Shown: positions 1 through 7,237 of the stretch, piece by piece | Layout of the letters: each line of letters begins with the position of its first letter | Numbering within the stretch: position 1 is the stretch's first letter | Assembly: GCA_038230835.1 (NCBI GenBank) | Contig: JBBRMM010000031.1 | Location: 1 to 28,570, forward strand | From: DASUHT01 sp038230835 | GTDB lineage: Bacteria > Actinomycetota > Thermoleophilia > Gaiellales > JAICJC01 | Direction of reading: 5' to 3' | DNA length: 28,570 nucleotides | The notes under the pieces: model-generated | The model's database searches: none | Seen by the model: the letters and a program-made list of their open reading frames with translations, nothing else | Told to the model about the DNA's origin: nothing | Made by a program: the position numbers and the translations under genes

Positions 1-2
1 AC

Positions 3-113
3 TGGCGCCTCGAATACAACCACTACCGCCCCCACCAATCCCTCAACTACCAAACACCCGCGGAGTACGCACGCCGCTGGAGAACGGAAACCCAACCAGC
101 ACCCTCACAGTAG
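3..113 (+). CDS. IS3/IS481-family transposase, C-terminal fragment
   Basis: Only the last 36 codons are present, ending with TAG at 111-113; the rest lies upstream of the window. The peptide contains YNHYRPHQSLNYQTPAEYA, which is the C-terminal signature of retroviral-integrase-type (rve) DDE transposases of the IS3 and IS481 families, close to the catalytic Glu helix. These enzymes cut and join the ends of their own element. Nothing shows whether this copy is active. Confidence 0.75.
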   Translation, partial: WRLEYNHYRPHQSLNYQTPAEYARRWRTETQPAPSQ

Positions 114-738
114 GTGGACCAGAAAACGGGGTCCTGTCAGGGTCGAGCGCCGAGCACGGCTCGTCCATCAGGAGCACCTCTGGCCGCACGGCCAGCGCGC
201 GAGCGATGCACAGACGCTGCTGCTGACCCCCGGAGAGGGCGCCGCCGGGGGCGTTGAGACGGTTCTTGACCTCGTTCCAGAGGCTGGCCCGGGTCAGGCT
301 CTCCTCGACCAGATCGTCGTTTCGACGCACGCGCTTGCCCGACAGGCTGAGACCGGACATGACGTTCTGATAGATGCTCATGGCGGGGAACGGGTTGGGC
401 TTCTGGAACACCATTCCGACCCGCTTGCGGACCTCGATCGGGCGGTGGCCGGAGCCGTAGATGTCCTCGCCGTCGAGATGCACCGAACCGGCGAGGGCCG
501 CTCCGGGCACCAGCTCGTGCATGCGGTTGAGGATCCGCAGAAAGGTCGACTTGCCGCAGCCGGAGGGCCCGATCAGCGCCGTCACCTGCCGGGCTTCCAT
601 CCGCAGCGAAACTTGCTCGAGCACCTTGTGCGAGCCGAACCATGCGCTCACCCGCTCGGCGACCAGGTCAGTGTCGACCGCGGAAGGTTCGCGGCCCCAC
701 GACTCGGGCTGCGGGTGGATGGTCTCGGTGGTGCTCAT
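43..738 (-). pseudogene. pstB: Phosphate ABC transporter ATPase PstB, truncated by IS insertion
   Basis: PstB is the cytoplasmic ATPase that powers PstSCA phosphate import. The start ATG at 738 overlaps the pstA stop as ATGA. Visible parts are Walker A GPSGCGKST (residues 57-65), the PstB hallmark Q-loop FQKPNPFP (111-118), signature LSGGQQQR (168-175), Walker B LLMDEP (189-194) and the D-loop SALD. Native sequence stops at about residue 200, where the IS begins. Translation would run on into the IS for 31 foreign residues to a stop at 43-45. Normal PstB is about 250-260 residues, so the switch (H-loop) histidine and the C-terminal part are missing and ATP hydrolysis should fail. The remainder of pstB, and any phoU, would lie beyond the IS. 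Confidence 0.9.
115..139 (+). repeat. Terminal inverted repeat (right end) of the IS
   Basis: The sequence TGGACCAGAAAACGGGG followed by TCCTGTCA lies directly after the transposase stop and immediately before sequence that reads as native pstB. Read from the pstB side it starts TGACAGGACCCC, the 5'-TG..CA-3' form expected for IS3-type ends. The partner repeat is outside the window. Confidence 0.6.
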
Positions 739-1871
739 CGGTCTCCTCTCGAGGACGCGTCTTGGACGGCACGGGGAACACGCACCGATCGGGTCCGGCC
801 GCCGACCAGGCGGGCCAGCGTGAACAGGGCGAGCACGACCAGCATCAGCACCAGTGCTCCAGCCCACGCCCGCTGCTGCACGTTCGGCGACGGGCTCTGG
901 GTGATCAGTTTGAAGATGAACAGCGGCAGCGCGGCCTGCGGCCCGTGGAAGGGATCGGAGTTCATGAGCGCCGAGCCGAATGCGGTCGCGATCAGCGGGG
1001 CGGTCTCGCCGACCGCCCGGGCCACTCCGAGGATGACCGACGTGATCAGGCCGCTGCGAGCGGTCGGCAGCACGACGCCCCACACCGTTCGCCACTCGCT
1101 GATACCCAGCGCCAGCGACGCCTCGCGCAGCCCGTCGGGCACCAGTCGCAGCACCTCCTCCGACGTGCGTGTGACGATCGGCAGCATCGAGATCGAGATC
1201 GCGAGCGACGCCGCGAAACCGGAGAAGCCGAACTGCGACACCCACACCGCGTACACGAAGAGGCCGGCCACGATGGTGGGCACCCCGCGCATGGCATCGA
1301 CGAAGACGCGCACCGGCCGCCCGAGCCGCCCGCCGATCTCGTTTAGGAAGATCGCGCACATGAAACCCAGTGGCACCGACATCACGACCGCGAGGCCGAC
1401 CTGCTCGAGCGTGCCCACGATGGCGTGTGCGGCGCCGCCGGCGGTGGCCGGCGCGAGCGGGCCGATGCTGAACTCCTGCGTGTCGGTGAAGAAGTGCCAG
1501 GTGAGCGCGTGATACCCCTGCTTGACGACGTAGCCCAGGATCAACATCAGCGGCACCACCATCGCCAGGGCGGCCGACGCCGTGACCGCCGTCATCACCC
1601 GGTCGCCGGCCAGCACCGGGCCATCCAACTCGCGGACGACGAACCAGTACACGCCCAGGAAGAGCACGAAGGCGGTGATCGCAAACCACGGGATGCTGGC
1701 GGTCGGCGCCAGCCGGAAGTAGATCAGCCACGACATTGCGATCGCCGCTGCTGCGGAGCCGGCCAGCGCCCCGGTGTCGCCCAGCCGAAAGGACGCGGGC
1801 CGCATGGGCACGTCGGCCGCGAAGGCCGGCTGTGGGCGGGCAGCGGCGCGGTCACGGACGTCGGTGACCAT
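735..1871 (-). CDS. pstA: Phosphate ABC transporter permease PstA
   Basis: This is an integral membrane subunit of the high-affinity phosphate importer, pairing with PstC. The 378-residue protein has an N-terminal cytoplasmic stretch, two extra membrane segments (about 32-75) and then the usual binding-protein-dependent permease core. The EAA loop that docks on PstB is visible as REASLALGISEWRTV, and the PstA-typical RAVGETAPLIATAFG follows. It overlaps pstC (ATGA at its start) and pstB (ATGA at its end), so the three are translationally coupled in the order pstC-pstA-pstB. The gene itself looks intact, but its ATPase partner is broken. Confidence 0.93.
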   Translation of the reverse strand: MVTDVRDRAAARPQPAFAADVPMRPASFRLGDTGALAGSAAAAIAMSWLIYFRLAPTASIPWFAITAFVLFLGVYWFVVRELDGPVLAGDRVMTAVTASAALAMVVPLMLILGYVVKQGYHALTWHFFTDTQEFSIGPLAPATAGGAAHAIVGTLEQVGLAVVMSVPLGFMCAIFLNEIGGRLGRPVRVFVDAMRGVPTIVAGLFVYAVWVSQFGFSGFAASLAISISMLPIVTRTSEEVLRLVPDGLREASLALGISEWRTVWGVVLPTARSGLITSVILGVARAVGETAPLIATAFGSALMNSDPFHGPQAALPLFIFKLITQSPSPNVQQRAWAGALVLMLVVLALFTLARLVGGRTRSVRVPRAVQDASSRGDR

Positions 1872-2848
1872 CAGATCTCCACCCCGGCGCCCGAGCGCGA
1901 ACGGCGCACGATCAGCGAAGCGCCGGTGTTGACCAGCAGCGTGACCACGAACAGCACCAGGGCGGCACCCATCAGGGCGGGCAAACCGTAGGCGGCGCTG
2001 GCGTCGCCGAAGCGGTTCGCGATGTGCGCGCCGATCGTGTTGCCGCCGGTCTGCAGGATGTGCGCGCTGATGAAGAAGTTGGAGCTGATCACCAGGGCAA
2101 TCGACACCGACTCGCCCATCGCGCGGCCCAGGGCCAGCATCGAGCCGCCCACGATGCCGCCGCGCCCGAACGGCAGGACCACCGCGCGGATCATCCGCCA
2201 GCGGCTGCCGCCGAGCGCCATTGCCGCCTCCTTCTCACCCGGCGGCGCCTGCGCGAAGACCTCGCGCATGACCGATGTGGCGGTCGGCGTCAACATCAGC
2301 CCCACCAGCACGCCGGCGATGAACGGCGACGCGGCGAAGAACGCACCCGACGTCTTGAAGATCGGCAGGAAGTCCAGATGCGAGGCCAGCCAGGCGGAGA
2401 CACCCAGCAGGTGGGGCTGCAGGAAGAAAAAGCCCCACAAGCCGTAGATCAGGCTGGGCAGCGCCGCCAACAGGTCGAGTACCGTGGTCAGCGGACGGCG
2501 CAGCCGGGGAGACACGTACTCGGTCAGGTACAGGGCCGTCAGAACGGCCACCGGCACCGCGAGTACGAGCGCGATCAGCGCCACCTCGATCGTCCCCACC
2601 AGCAGCGCGAGGACACCGGCGTGACCACCGTCCGGGTTCCACTCGGTGGTGGTGAAGAAGTGCCAGCCGTTCTGATGAAAGGTCGGCACCGCGCGGATGA
2701 GCAGGAAGAGGCCGATCAGCCCGAGGATCACGAGGGTCGCCAGACCGGCCGCCGTCGCAACCACCCGGAAGGTGCGGTCGGCGCGCGTACGACTGGCCGG
2801 CACGCCTCGCGGCGTATCGGGATAGACGGTCTCTGCGGCGGTGCTCAT
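1871..2848 (-). CDS. pstC: Phosphate ABC transporter permease PstC
   Basis: This is the second membrane subunit of the phosphate importer, 325 residues from the chosen ATG at 2848 (MSTAAETVYPD...). The frame stays open upstream to about 3145, but that part contains the duplicated regulatory element and has no membrane-protein character, so the later start is preferred. Features are an N-terminal membrane helix (about 30-50), the PstC-like periplasmic stretch with FFTTTEWNPDGG, the EAA loop EKEAAMALGGSRWRMI and the conserved ALGRAMGESVSIALV. It is the first gene of the pstC-pstA-pstB operon. A TANNNT-type -10 (TAGGAT, minus strand 2911-2916) lies about 60 nt upstream of the start. Confidence 0.92.
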   Translation of the reverse strand: MSTAAETVYPDTPRGVPASRTRADRTFRVVATAAGLATLVILGLIGLFLLIRAVPTFHQNGWHFFTTTEWNPDGGHAGVLALLVGTIEVALIALVLAVPVAVLTALYLTEYVSPRLRRPLTTVLDLLAALPSLIYGLWGFFFLQPHLLGVSAWLASHLDFLPIFKTSGAFFAASPFIAGVLVGLMLTPTATSVMREVFAQAPPGEKEAAMALGGSRWRMIRAVVLPFGRGGIVGGSMLALGRAMGESVSIALVISSNFFISAHILQTGGNTIGAHIANRFGDASAAYGLPALMGAALVLFVVTLLVNTGASLIVRRSRSGAGVEI

Positions 2849-2921
2849 GAGGGTGTCTCGGTCATCTTTCTGGGCCTGAGGGTTCGTTCGGAGACTCGAG
2901 ATCTGCCGAAATCCTAGCCCG

Positions 2922-2965
2922 TTCTCCCGAATGTCAATCAATTCACTTGTGAAAGTCTTACGGGT
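2922..2965 (-). promoter_or_regulatory. 44-nt element upstream of pstC, also found upstream of pstS
   Basis: Read on the minus strand, this segment matches 3753-3796 upstream of pstS at 40 of 44 positions. Both copies point toward their gene and end 73-80 nt before the start codon. The core includes CCGTAAGACTT, CACAAGTGAAT and CGGGAGAA. Shared control of pst genes by a PhoP/RegX3-type regulator binding direct repeats is established in actinobacteria. That this element is the local Pho box is inference. Confidence 0.65.
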
Positions 2966-3168
2966 ACCGGTGGCGGCCGTCAACCCGCAACCGACCGAGC
3001 TCTCCGGGACAACGTTCCCCAGAACTGGCGACGAGACGATAGTCACGTCTATCAGCCCAAAACAGACTCGTGTTGAGACTAAGTCGACTGTGTGTCCGAC
3101 AAGCTGAGTGTTAAGCCGGGGCGGGTCAGGACAGAGCACGAGCACACTTTCATCAAACCCTATTATCT

Positions 3169-3188
3169 AGTTTGTCAGTTGACAAACT
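3169..3188. promoter_or_regulatory. Palindromic operator at the XRE promoter
   Basis: AGTTTGTCAGTTGACAAACT has perfect 9-bp arms around a 2-nt centre. It covers the candidate -35 hexamer TTGACA (3179-3184) of the following gene, the layout expected for a self-repressing operator. A related TTGTC..GACAA palindrome with wider spacing lies at 5154-5171. Confidence 0.6.
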
Positions 3189-3206
3189 GGTGAATACGAC
3201 TACGCT
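3179..3206 (+). promoter_or_regulatory. Promoter of the XRE gene, probably giving a leaderless mRNA
   Basis: TTGACA (3179-3184), a 16-nt spacer and TACGCT (3201-3206) fit an actinobacterial housekeeping promoter. Transcription would start at about 3213-3214, on or beside the ATG at 3214. There is no Shine-Dalgarno before that ATG, consistent with leaderless translation. Confidence 0.5.
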
Positions 3207-3213
3207 CTGGTTC

Positions 3214-3546
3214 ATGACTGTCCACGAGCACCTCACCTGGCGCAACCGGCGCAGCCCGGTCGGCCGGAACCTCCGCCACCTGATCGGCATGCACGACCTC
3301 CGCCAGGCTGAGGTGGCCAGATTCATCGGCATCTCACCCACCGGACTCACGAACATCCTCACCGGCCGCTCCGAGCCCGCCCTGCGCACGACACGCAGCC
3401 TTGCCTCGGCGTTCGGCATCACCATCGACGACCTGTACTCGGATCTCACCCGTTGCCTGCGCGCGAGCGTCGTGGCCTTCGAAGGTGCGCCGGTGCGCAC
3501 GCTCGCCGGCGACGACGCCGGCACCCAAGCGCGCACCGCGGAGTGA
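3214..3546 (+). CDS. XRE-family helix-turn-helix regulator
   Basis: This is a small DNA-binding protein of about 110 residues. A Cro/C1-type HTH spans about residues 15-75: VGRNLRHLIGMHDLRQAEVA, then FIGISPTGLTNILTGRSEP as the second and recognition helices, ending in the common ITIDDLYSDL. The short C-terminal tail has no recognised domain. A TTG at 3172 in frame would lengthen it by 14 residues, but that codon lies inside the palindrome and promoter, so ATG 3214 is preferred. The gene sits between pstC and pstS and points toward pstS, with 330 nt between them. Targets are unknown. The palindrome over its own -35 suggests autoregulation, and control of neighbouring pst or surface genes is possible but unproven. 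Confidence 0.85.
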   Translation: MTVHEHLTWRNRRSPVGRNLRHLIGMHDLRQAEVARFIGISPTGLTNILTGRSEPALRTTRSLASAFGITIDDLYSDLTRCLRASVVAFEGAPVRTLAGDDAGTQARTAE

Positions 3547-3752
3547 CACCCGCACTGGGATCGCTCACCAATCGGCTTGAGGCGCGTTCGGGGATCGACG
3601 GCTTAACACGCACGTCATCCCGGATGGAGTTCGGTGGTCGCCGCCACAAGTCCGGTTGAGCACCGATCGGGTTGCATTGTCGGAGTCTGCAGTCGCGCCC
3701 AACCATGCGGCGTGCACGGCTGGGTGTACCCCGGTTGACGACCCCCGGTCAG

Positions 3753-3796
3753 ACCCGTAAGACTTACACAAGTGAATCGATGGACATACGGGAGAA
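3753..3796 (+). promoter_or_regulatory. 44-nt element upstream of pstS
   Basis: This is the direct counterpart of the element upstream of pstC (40 of 44 positions identical when both are read toward their gene). It ends 80 nt before the pstS ATG. Conservation in both copies, in the same orientation and at similar distance from the start, argues for a regulator binding site and promoter part rather than chance. Confidence 0.65.
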
Positions 3797-3853
3797 TGCG
3801 CCCCGACCTCGGTTCTCGAACACCCACCAAGGCGTCACCAGACCGGGGCGCAT
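3796..3853 (+). other. Stem-loop in the pstS leader
   Basis: ATGCGCCCCG (3796-3805) and CGGGGCGCAT (3844-3853) are perfectly complementary 10-mers separated by 38 nt. The 3' arm ends about 8 nt before the Shine-Dalgarno of pstS. In the mRNA this could form a GC-rich hairpin next to the ribosome site. Function is inference; no riboswitch class is recognised. Confidence 0.4.
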
Positions 3854-3876
3854 CTCGAACGAAAGGGAGCATCACG

Positions 3877-5007
3877 ATGAGAGTTTCACCGGGTAGGCGG
3901 AGCCGGCTCGTCGCCGGTACCGCGGCCGTGCTGGCAGCGGTGGCAATTGCCGCCGCCAGCGCCGGGGCGGCCACCATCACACCGACAACGGTGCTCGGCA
4001 GCGGATCGGACGTGGCCTTCCATGTCATGTCCGGGCTGGACACGCTGTACAACCAGAGCCCGGGCTGCACCATCATCGCGCCCAGCGGCACCCAGCCGCT
4101 CGACCTCAGCTGCATTCCGCAGGCCGGGGACATCACCACCGAGAACTCCGCGCACGACCGGGTCTCGGAGGCGTTCCCGATCGGCGGCGGCGCTGGTGTC
4201 AGCCAGCTCTGTGCACAGGGGGGCGTCAACGTGGCCGACATCAACTTCGCCCGCCAGACCTCCGCGCCGACCGCGTCCGTATGCACCGGCCTTCGGTACG
4301 TGGCCTACGCGCGTGACGGGATCACGTGGATGTCGTTCCCGACCGTCACCGGCTCGCACTCTGCGGGTGTCACCACCCTCACCCAGGCCCAGCTTCAGGG
4401 CATCTACGTCAACTGCACGATCACCAACTGGAGCCAGCTCGGCGGCGCAAGCGCACCGATCGTGGCCTACAAGATCTACCCGCAGTACGGCACCCGCAAG
4501 GCGTTCGACACCTTCCTGGGCGGCAGCAGCCAGAGCTGCCCCGGCGTCAAGTTGATGGATCAGACCAATATCCCCGACATCGTTGCGGCGGATCGCCCGA
4601 ACGCCATCGCCCCCGTATCGGTGGGCTCGTGGACAGAGCGGTACAAGCTGAAGCCGGAGGGCAGCGCCGTCAACAGCATCGACGGCGTCACTCCGACGCT
4701 GGCCAACATCCAGAGCGGAGCGTTCCCGTACTCGCGGTACCTGTACAACGTCTACTGCGCGGGCGATCCGGCCCACAGCAACCAGTGCGGCACGGCGACA
4801 GCCGCGTCCAGCGCGACCGTGAAGTACATCGGCCCCAACGGCTGGCTGTGCACGGCAAGCAAGCACGCGACCGATCCGGTCACCGGCCTGGGCTACCACT
4901 CGGACATCACCAAGGCGATCAACAAGTTCGGCTTCGCCGCTCTTCCGCTCGGTGCCACCGGCGGGGGAACCACGTTCACGGACTACTGCCGGCTCTTCAC
5001 CACCTGA
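3877..5007 (+). CDS. pstS: Phosphate-binding protein PstS
   Basis: This secreted or cell-surface protein captures phosphate and delivers it to PstCA. The ATG at 3877 follows AAAGGGAG at good spacing and opens a 376-residue protein. The signal peptide has RRSR, a hydrophobic core and an AGAA cleavage region near residue 32. There is no lipobox Cys, unlike many actinobacterial PstS proteins. The mature part is a PBP-like domain with the PstS-type opening TVLGSGSDVAFHVMSGLD, NFARQTS, a TQAQLQGIYVNCTITNWSQL segment and a C-terminal FGFAALPLGATGG...FTDYCRLF. Several Cys residues suggest disulfides. It stands apart from pstCAB as a monocistronic gene followed by a strong terminator. A decayed copy of its last 83 nt occurs at 7238-7320. 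Confidence 0.85.
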   Translation: MRVSPGRRSRLVAGTAAVLAAVAIAAASAGAATITPTTVLGSGSDVAFHVMSGLDTLYNQSPGCTIIAPSGTQPLDLSCIPQAGDITTENSAHDRVSEAFPIGGGAGVSQLCAQGGVNVADINFARQTSAPTASVCTGLRYVAYARDGITWMSFPTVTGSHSAGVTTLTQAQLQGIYVNCTITNWSQLGGASAPIVAYKIYPQYGTRKAFDTFLGGSSQSCPGVKLMDQTNIPDIVAADRPNAIAPVSVGSWTERYKLKPEGSAVNSIDGVTPTLANIQSGAFPYSRYLYNVYCAGDPAHSNQCGTATAASSATVKYIGPNGWLCTASKHATDPVTGLGYHSDITKAINKFGFAALPLGATGGGTTFTDYCRLFTT

Positions 5008-5030
5008 CCGGCTGACCGCCGAGAGGCCGA

Positions 5031-5063
5031 CGGGCCCGGTGAGCAGCAAGCTCACCGGGCCCG
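5031..5063 (+). terminator. Terminator hairpin after pstS
   Basis: CGGGCCCGGTGAG (5031-5043) and CTCACCGGGCCCG (5051-5063) form a perfect 13-bp stem with a 7-nt loop, 24 nt after the pstS stop. There is no T tract, as is common for actinobacterial terminators. Confidence 0.85.
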
Positions 5064-5153
5064 AACCGAACGGCGAACAGAGGCTTCTCTCACCGCGAAG
5101 TCCCGCCGTCCTCGTCTCTCAGCCTCGACATCGGCTTCATAGACATCTTTAGT

Positions 5154-5171
5154 GTTGTCGTATTTGACAAC
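5154..5171. promoter_or_regulatory. Palindrome upstream of the surface-protein gene
   Basis: GTTGTCGTATTTGACAAC has perfect 6-bp arms and lies 33 nt before the ATG at 5205. Its half-sites TTGTC and GACAA match those of the palindrome at the XRE promoter, although the spacing differs (6 instead of 4 nt). It could be a second site for the same regulator; this is inference. Confidence 0.45.
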
Positions 5172-5204
5172 GAACCAAAACGCTGGAACCAGGGGGATCC
5201 ACGA

Positions 5205-7169
5205 ATGAAGACCTTCATCACATCAAGGCTCGGCCTGCTCGGCGTGCTCGCCTTGCCGGCCTTCGCCGCGGCCGGGCTGACGGGGGTGCCGGCTGCGGTC
5301 GCGACCCCGGTTTGCTCCGTCTCCTGGACTGGGGCCGGCGGCGACGGAGACTGGAACACCGCGTCGAACTGGTCGACCAGCGCCGTTCCGGTCGCCGCCG
5401 ACGACGTCTGCATCACCGCCGACGGCACGTACACGGTGACTCTCGACCCGGGCCTGACGGCTATTCACTCGCTCACGCTGGGCGGCTCAACCGGTGTCCA
5501 GACGCTGGCCGTCCAGGCGAACAACCCGAATGACGGATTCGACCACTCGGCCACCCTGCGGCTGACCGCCGGCGGGGCGATCGGTGCGGCGGGCGAGCTC
5601 GCTCTCACGTCGACCGGTCTCGCCGCCGATCAAGCGGCGGTCGACGTCGCCGGCGGTACACTGACCAACGCCGGCGTTCTGGAGTCCGACCAGGGTGTGG
5701 GTGGAGCGCGAGCGATCTCCGGGAACGTCCAGAACGCGGGCACCATCAACCTGGACGCTCCTCTGACGTGGGGTGGGGCCCGCTCCGGCACGCTGACGAA
5801 CCAGGGTACCCTCGTCGTCACGGGGAGCGGCGCTCTCACGATCTCGGCCAACACCACGCTCGACAACACCGCGGTCGGCGCCGGCGTCACCAACTCGGGG
5901 TCGGTGGCGCTGGGCGGCACCACGCTCGAGGGTGCAGGCACCATGGCCGGAGCCCCTGTCGTGCAGAACGGCGGGTTCCTCGACTACACCGGCACCGGTG
6001 CGAGCGTGATCCGCGCGCGCGGCACGGTGACACTGCTGGGCGACATCGGCGCCTCCCAGACGCTGCAGGTGGAGCCCACCGATCCGACCTGCGGATCGCC
6101 GGGAAACACGAATGTGACAGCCCAGGCGGCCTTCACGAACTCCGGCACCATCAGTCTCGTGAGCGACGGCTGCGGCAGCGATCAGGCGAGCCTCAACCTG
6201 GATGACACGCTGACGAACGCGGGCGTCGTGGAATCGCTGGGAAGCGCGGGCACGTCGTTGACGGTGGATGGGCCCTTCACCAACGGCTCGACGGGCCACG
6301 TGAATGTCGGTAGCGGAACGGCCCTGCGCCTGACGGGTCTGACCAACTACAGCGGCCTCACGGAGACCCTCAAGGGCGGCAGCTACACGGTGGCAGGCGA
6401 CCTGCAGCTCGACCAGGCGTTCATCCGGACGCTCTCGGCTTCGCTGCAGCTGCTACCGGGCTGGGGCCTCCACGACCAGAAGAACAACAACGCCCTCTCG
6501 GGATCGGCGCTGACGCTGATCGTCAAGAAGGGCAATCTGGCGCTTGTAGACGGCGCCACGTTGAGCCTCACCGACGTGCTCGACCTCCAGGGCAAGCTCA
6601 CGATCGGGTCGTACTCGACACTGAACGCCGCCGGCTTCACCGAGGAAACGTCGGGCTTGTTGACGCTCGGCATCGCCGGCACCAATCCCGGTGCGGGATA
6701 CGGTCAGCTCACGAGCTCCGGAACCGACTCGCTGGCGGGCAAGGCCGTGCTGGCGCGCGATCCGGCATTCGTTCCGCCGCTGGGGACAACGTTCCAGCCG
6801 CTGGTGGCGGCCTCGGTGAGCGGGCAGTGGAGCAAGATCACAGGCGAGGCGATCGGCACCACCGGCGTGTTCTTCGTCCCTCAGTACGCGGGCGGCGTAG
6901 CGTTGTCGGTGAACACGGTGACGATCGGGCTCAGCCCCGCTTCCGGCTCTGCCGGCTCCACCCTCACCGTCTCCGGAGATGGATTCTCCCCCGGTGAGAC
7001 CATCAACGTCACATTCGGCGGATCGGCCGTGTTGCCGGCGACCGCCGACGGCACCGGGCACTTCTCGATCGACGAGACCGTGCCCGTCGTCGGGACCGGC
7101 AAGTACGTCGTGGCCGTGAAGGGTCAGACCAGCCTGATCGCGCGCAGCGCGAGGTTCAAAGTGGTCTGA
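5205..7169 (+). CDS. Secreted beta-rich surface protein with C-terminal IPT/Ig-like domain
   Basis: A 654-residue exported protein. The ATG at 5205 follows CCAGGGGGA. Residues 1-33 form a signal peptide ending near AVA. Next comes WTGAGGDGDWNTASNWST and VPVAADDVCI, the W..ASNW..vP...D.v.I opening often seen in autotransporter-like and other beta-helix surface proteins. A long region of short irregular beta repeats follows, with recurring LTNAGVLES, FTNSGTISL and TLTNQGTLVV turns, as in parallel beta-helices. Residues about 573-654 (LSPASGSAGSTLTVSGDGFS...) resemble an IPT/TIG-type Ig fold. There is no membrane anchor or LPXTG signal. It lies directly behind pstS but after its terminator. Binding partner and function are unknown; adhesion or a cell-envelope role is inference. 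Confidence 0.8.
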   Translation: MKTFITSRLGLLGVLALPAFAAAGLTGVPAAVATPVCSVSWTGAGGDGDWNTASNWSTSAVPVAADDVCITADGTYTVTLDPGLTAIHSLTLGGSTGVQTLAVQANNPNDGFDHSATLRLTAGGAIGAAGELALTSTGLAADQAAVDVAGGTLTNAGVLESDQGVGGARAISGNVQNAGTINLDAPLTWGGARSGTLTNQGTLVVTGSGALTISANTTLDNTAVGAGVTNSGSVALGGTTLEGAGTMAGAPVVQNGGFLDYTGTGASVIRARGTVTLLGDIGASQTLQVEPTDPTCGSPGNTNVTAQAAFTNSGTISLVSDGCGSDQASLNLDDTLTNAGVVESLGSAGTSLTVDGPFTNGSTGHVNVGSGTALRLTGLTNYSGLTETLKGGSYTVAGDLQLDQAFIRTLSASLQLLPGWGLHDQKNNNALSGSALTLIVKKGNLALVDGATLSLTDVLDLQGKLTIGSYSTLNAAGFTEETSGLLTLGIAGTNPGAGYGQLTSSGTDSLAGKAVLARDPAFVPPLGTTFQPLVAASVSGQWSKITGEAIGTTGVFFVPQYAGGVALSVNTVTIGLSPASGSAGSTLTVSGDGFSPGETINVTFGGSAVLPATADGTGHFSIDETVPVVGTGKYVVAVKGQTSLIARSARFKVV

Positions 7170-7178
7170 GCTGCCCGC

Positions 7179-7212
7179 GCGGTGGAGATGACCTCATCGG
7201 CATCTCCACCGC
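7179..7212 (+). terminator. Terminator hairpin after the surface protein
   Basis: GCGGTGGAGATG (7179-7190) and CATCTCCACCGC (7201-7212) form a perfect 12-bp stem with a 10-nt loop, 10 nt after the stop codon. No T tract follows. Confidence 0.8.
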
Positions 7213-7237
7213 GGCGGCGGCGTCTGGCCCCCGGGTG

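Larger units (their letters stand above)
1..139 (+). mobile_element. 3' end of an IS3/IS481-like insertion sequence
   Basis: This is the right-hand end of an insertion sequence that enters from outside the window. It contains the last codons of a DDE integrase-type transposase and then a terminal repeat ending in CA at 138-139. The element ends inside pstB, and its transposase runs in the opposite direction to pstB. The other end and any target duplication lie to the left of the window, so the exact family is not fixed. Confidence 0.75.
2849..3213. promoter_or_regulatory. Divergent control region between pstC and the XRE gene
   Basis: This 365-nt gap has no convincing gene. On the pstC side it holds the 44-nt element at 2922-2965, with a TTGACA hexamer on the minus strand at 2932-2937, and a TAGGAT -10 at 2911-2916; their spacing of 15 nt is short. 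On the XRE side it holds a 20-nt palindrome (3169-3188) overlapping a promoter. Between about 2970 and 3165 I see nothing further. Confidence 0.6.
3547..3876 (+). promoter_or_regulatory. pstS upstream region
   Basis: This 330-nt region has no supported gene. Its 3' part carries the 44-nt element (3753-3796), a long-range stem in the likely leader (arms 3796-3805 and 3844-3853) and the Shine-Dalgarno AAAGGGAG (3862-3869) for pstS. In 3547-3740 I recognise nothing. Confidence 0.55.

Noticed and set aside
739..1731. Upstream extension of the pstB frame through pstA (562-codon open frame)
   Set aside because: The extension is an out-of-frame reading of pstA; PstB starts at 738 with ATGA coupling.
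2849..3145. N-terminal extension of pstC
   Set aside because: The extension covers the 44-nt regulatory element and promoter and has no membrane-protein character; its similarity to the extension before pstS is at DNA level, explained by the shared element.
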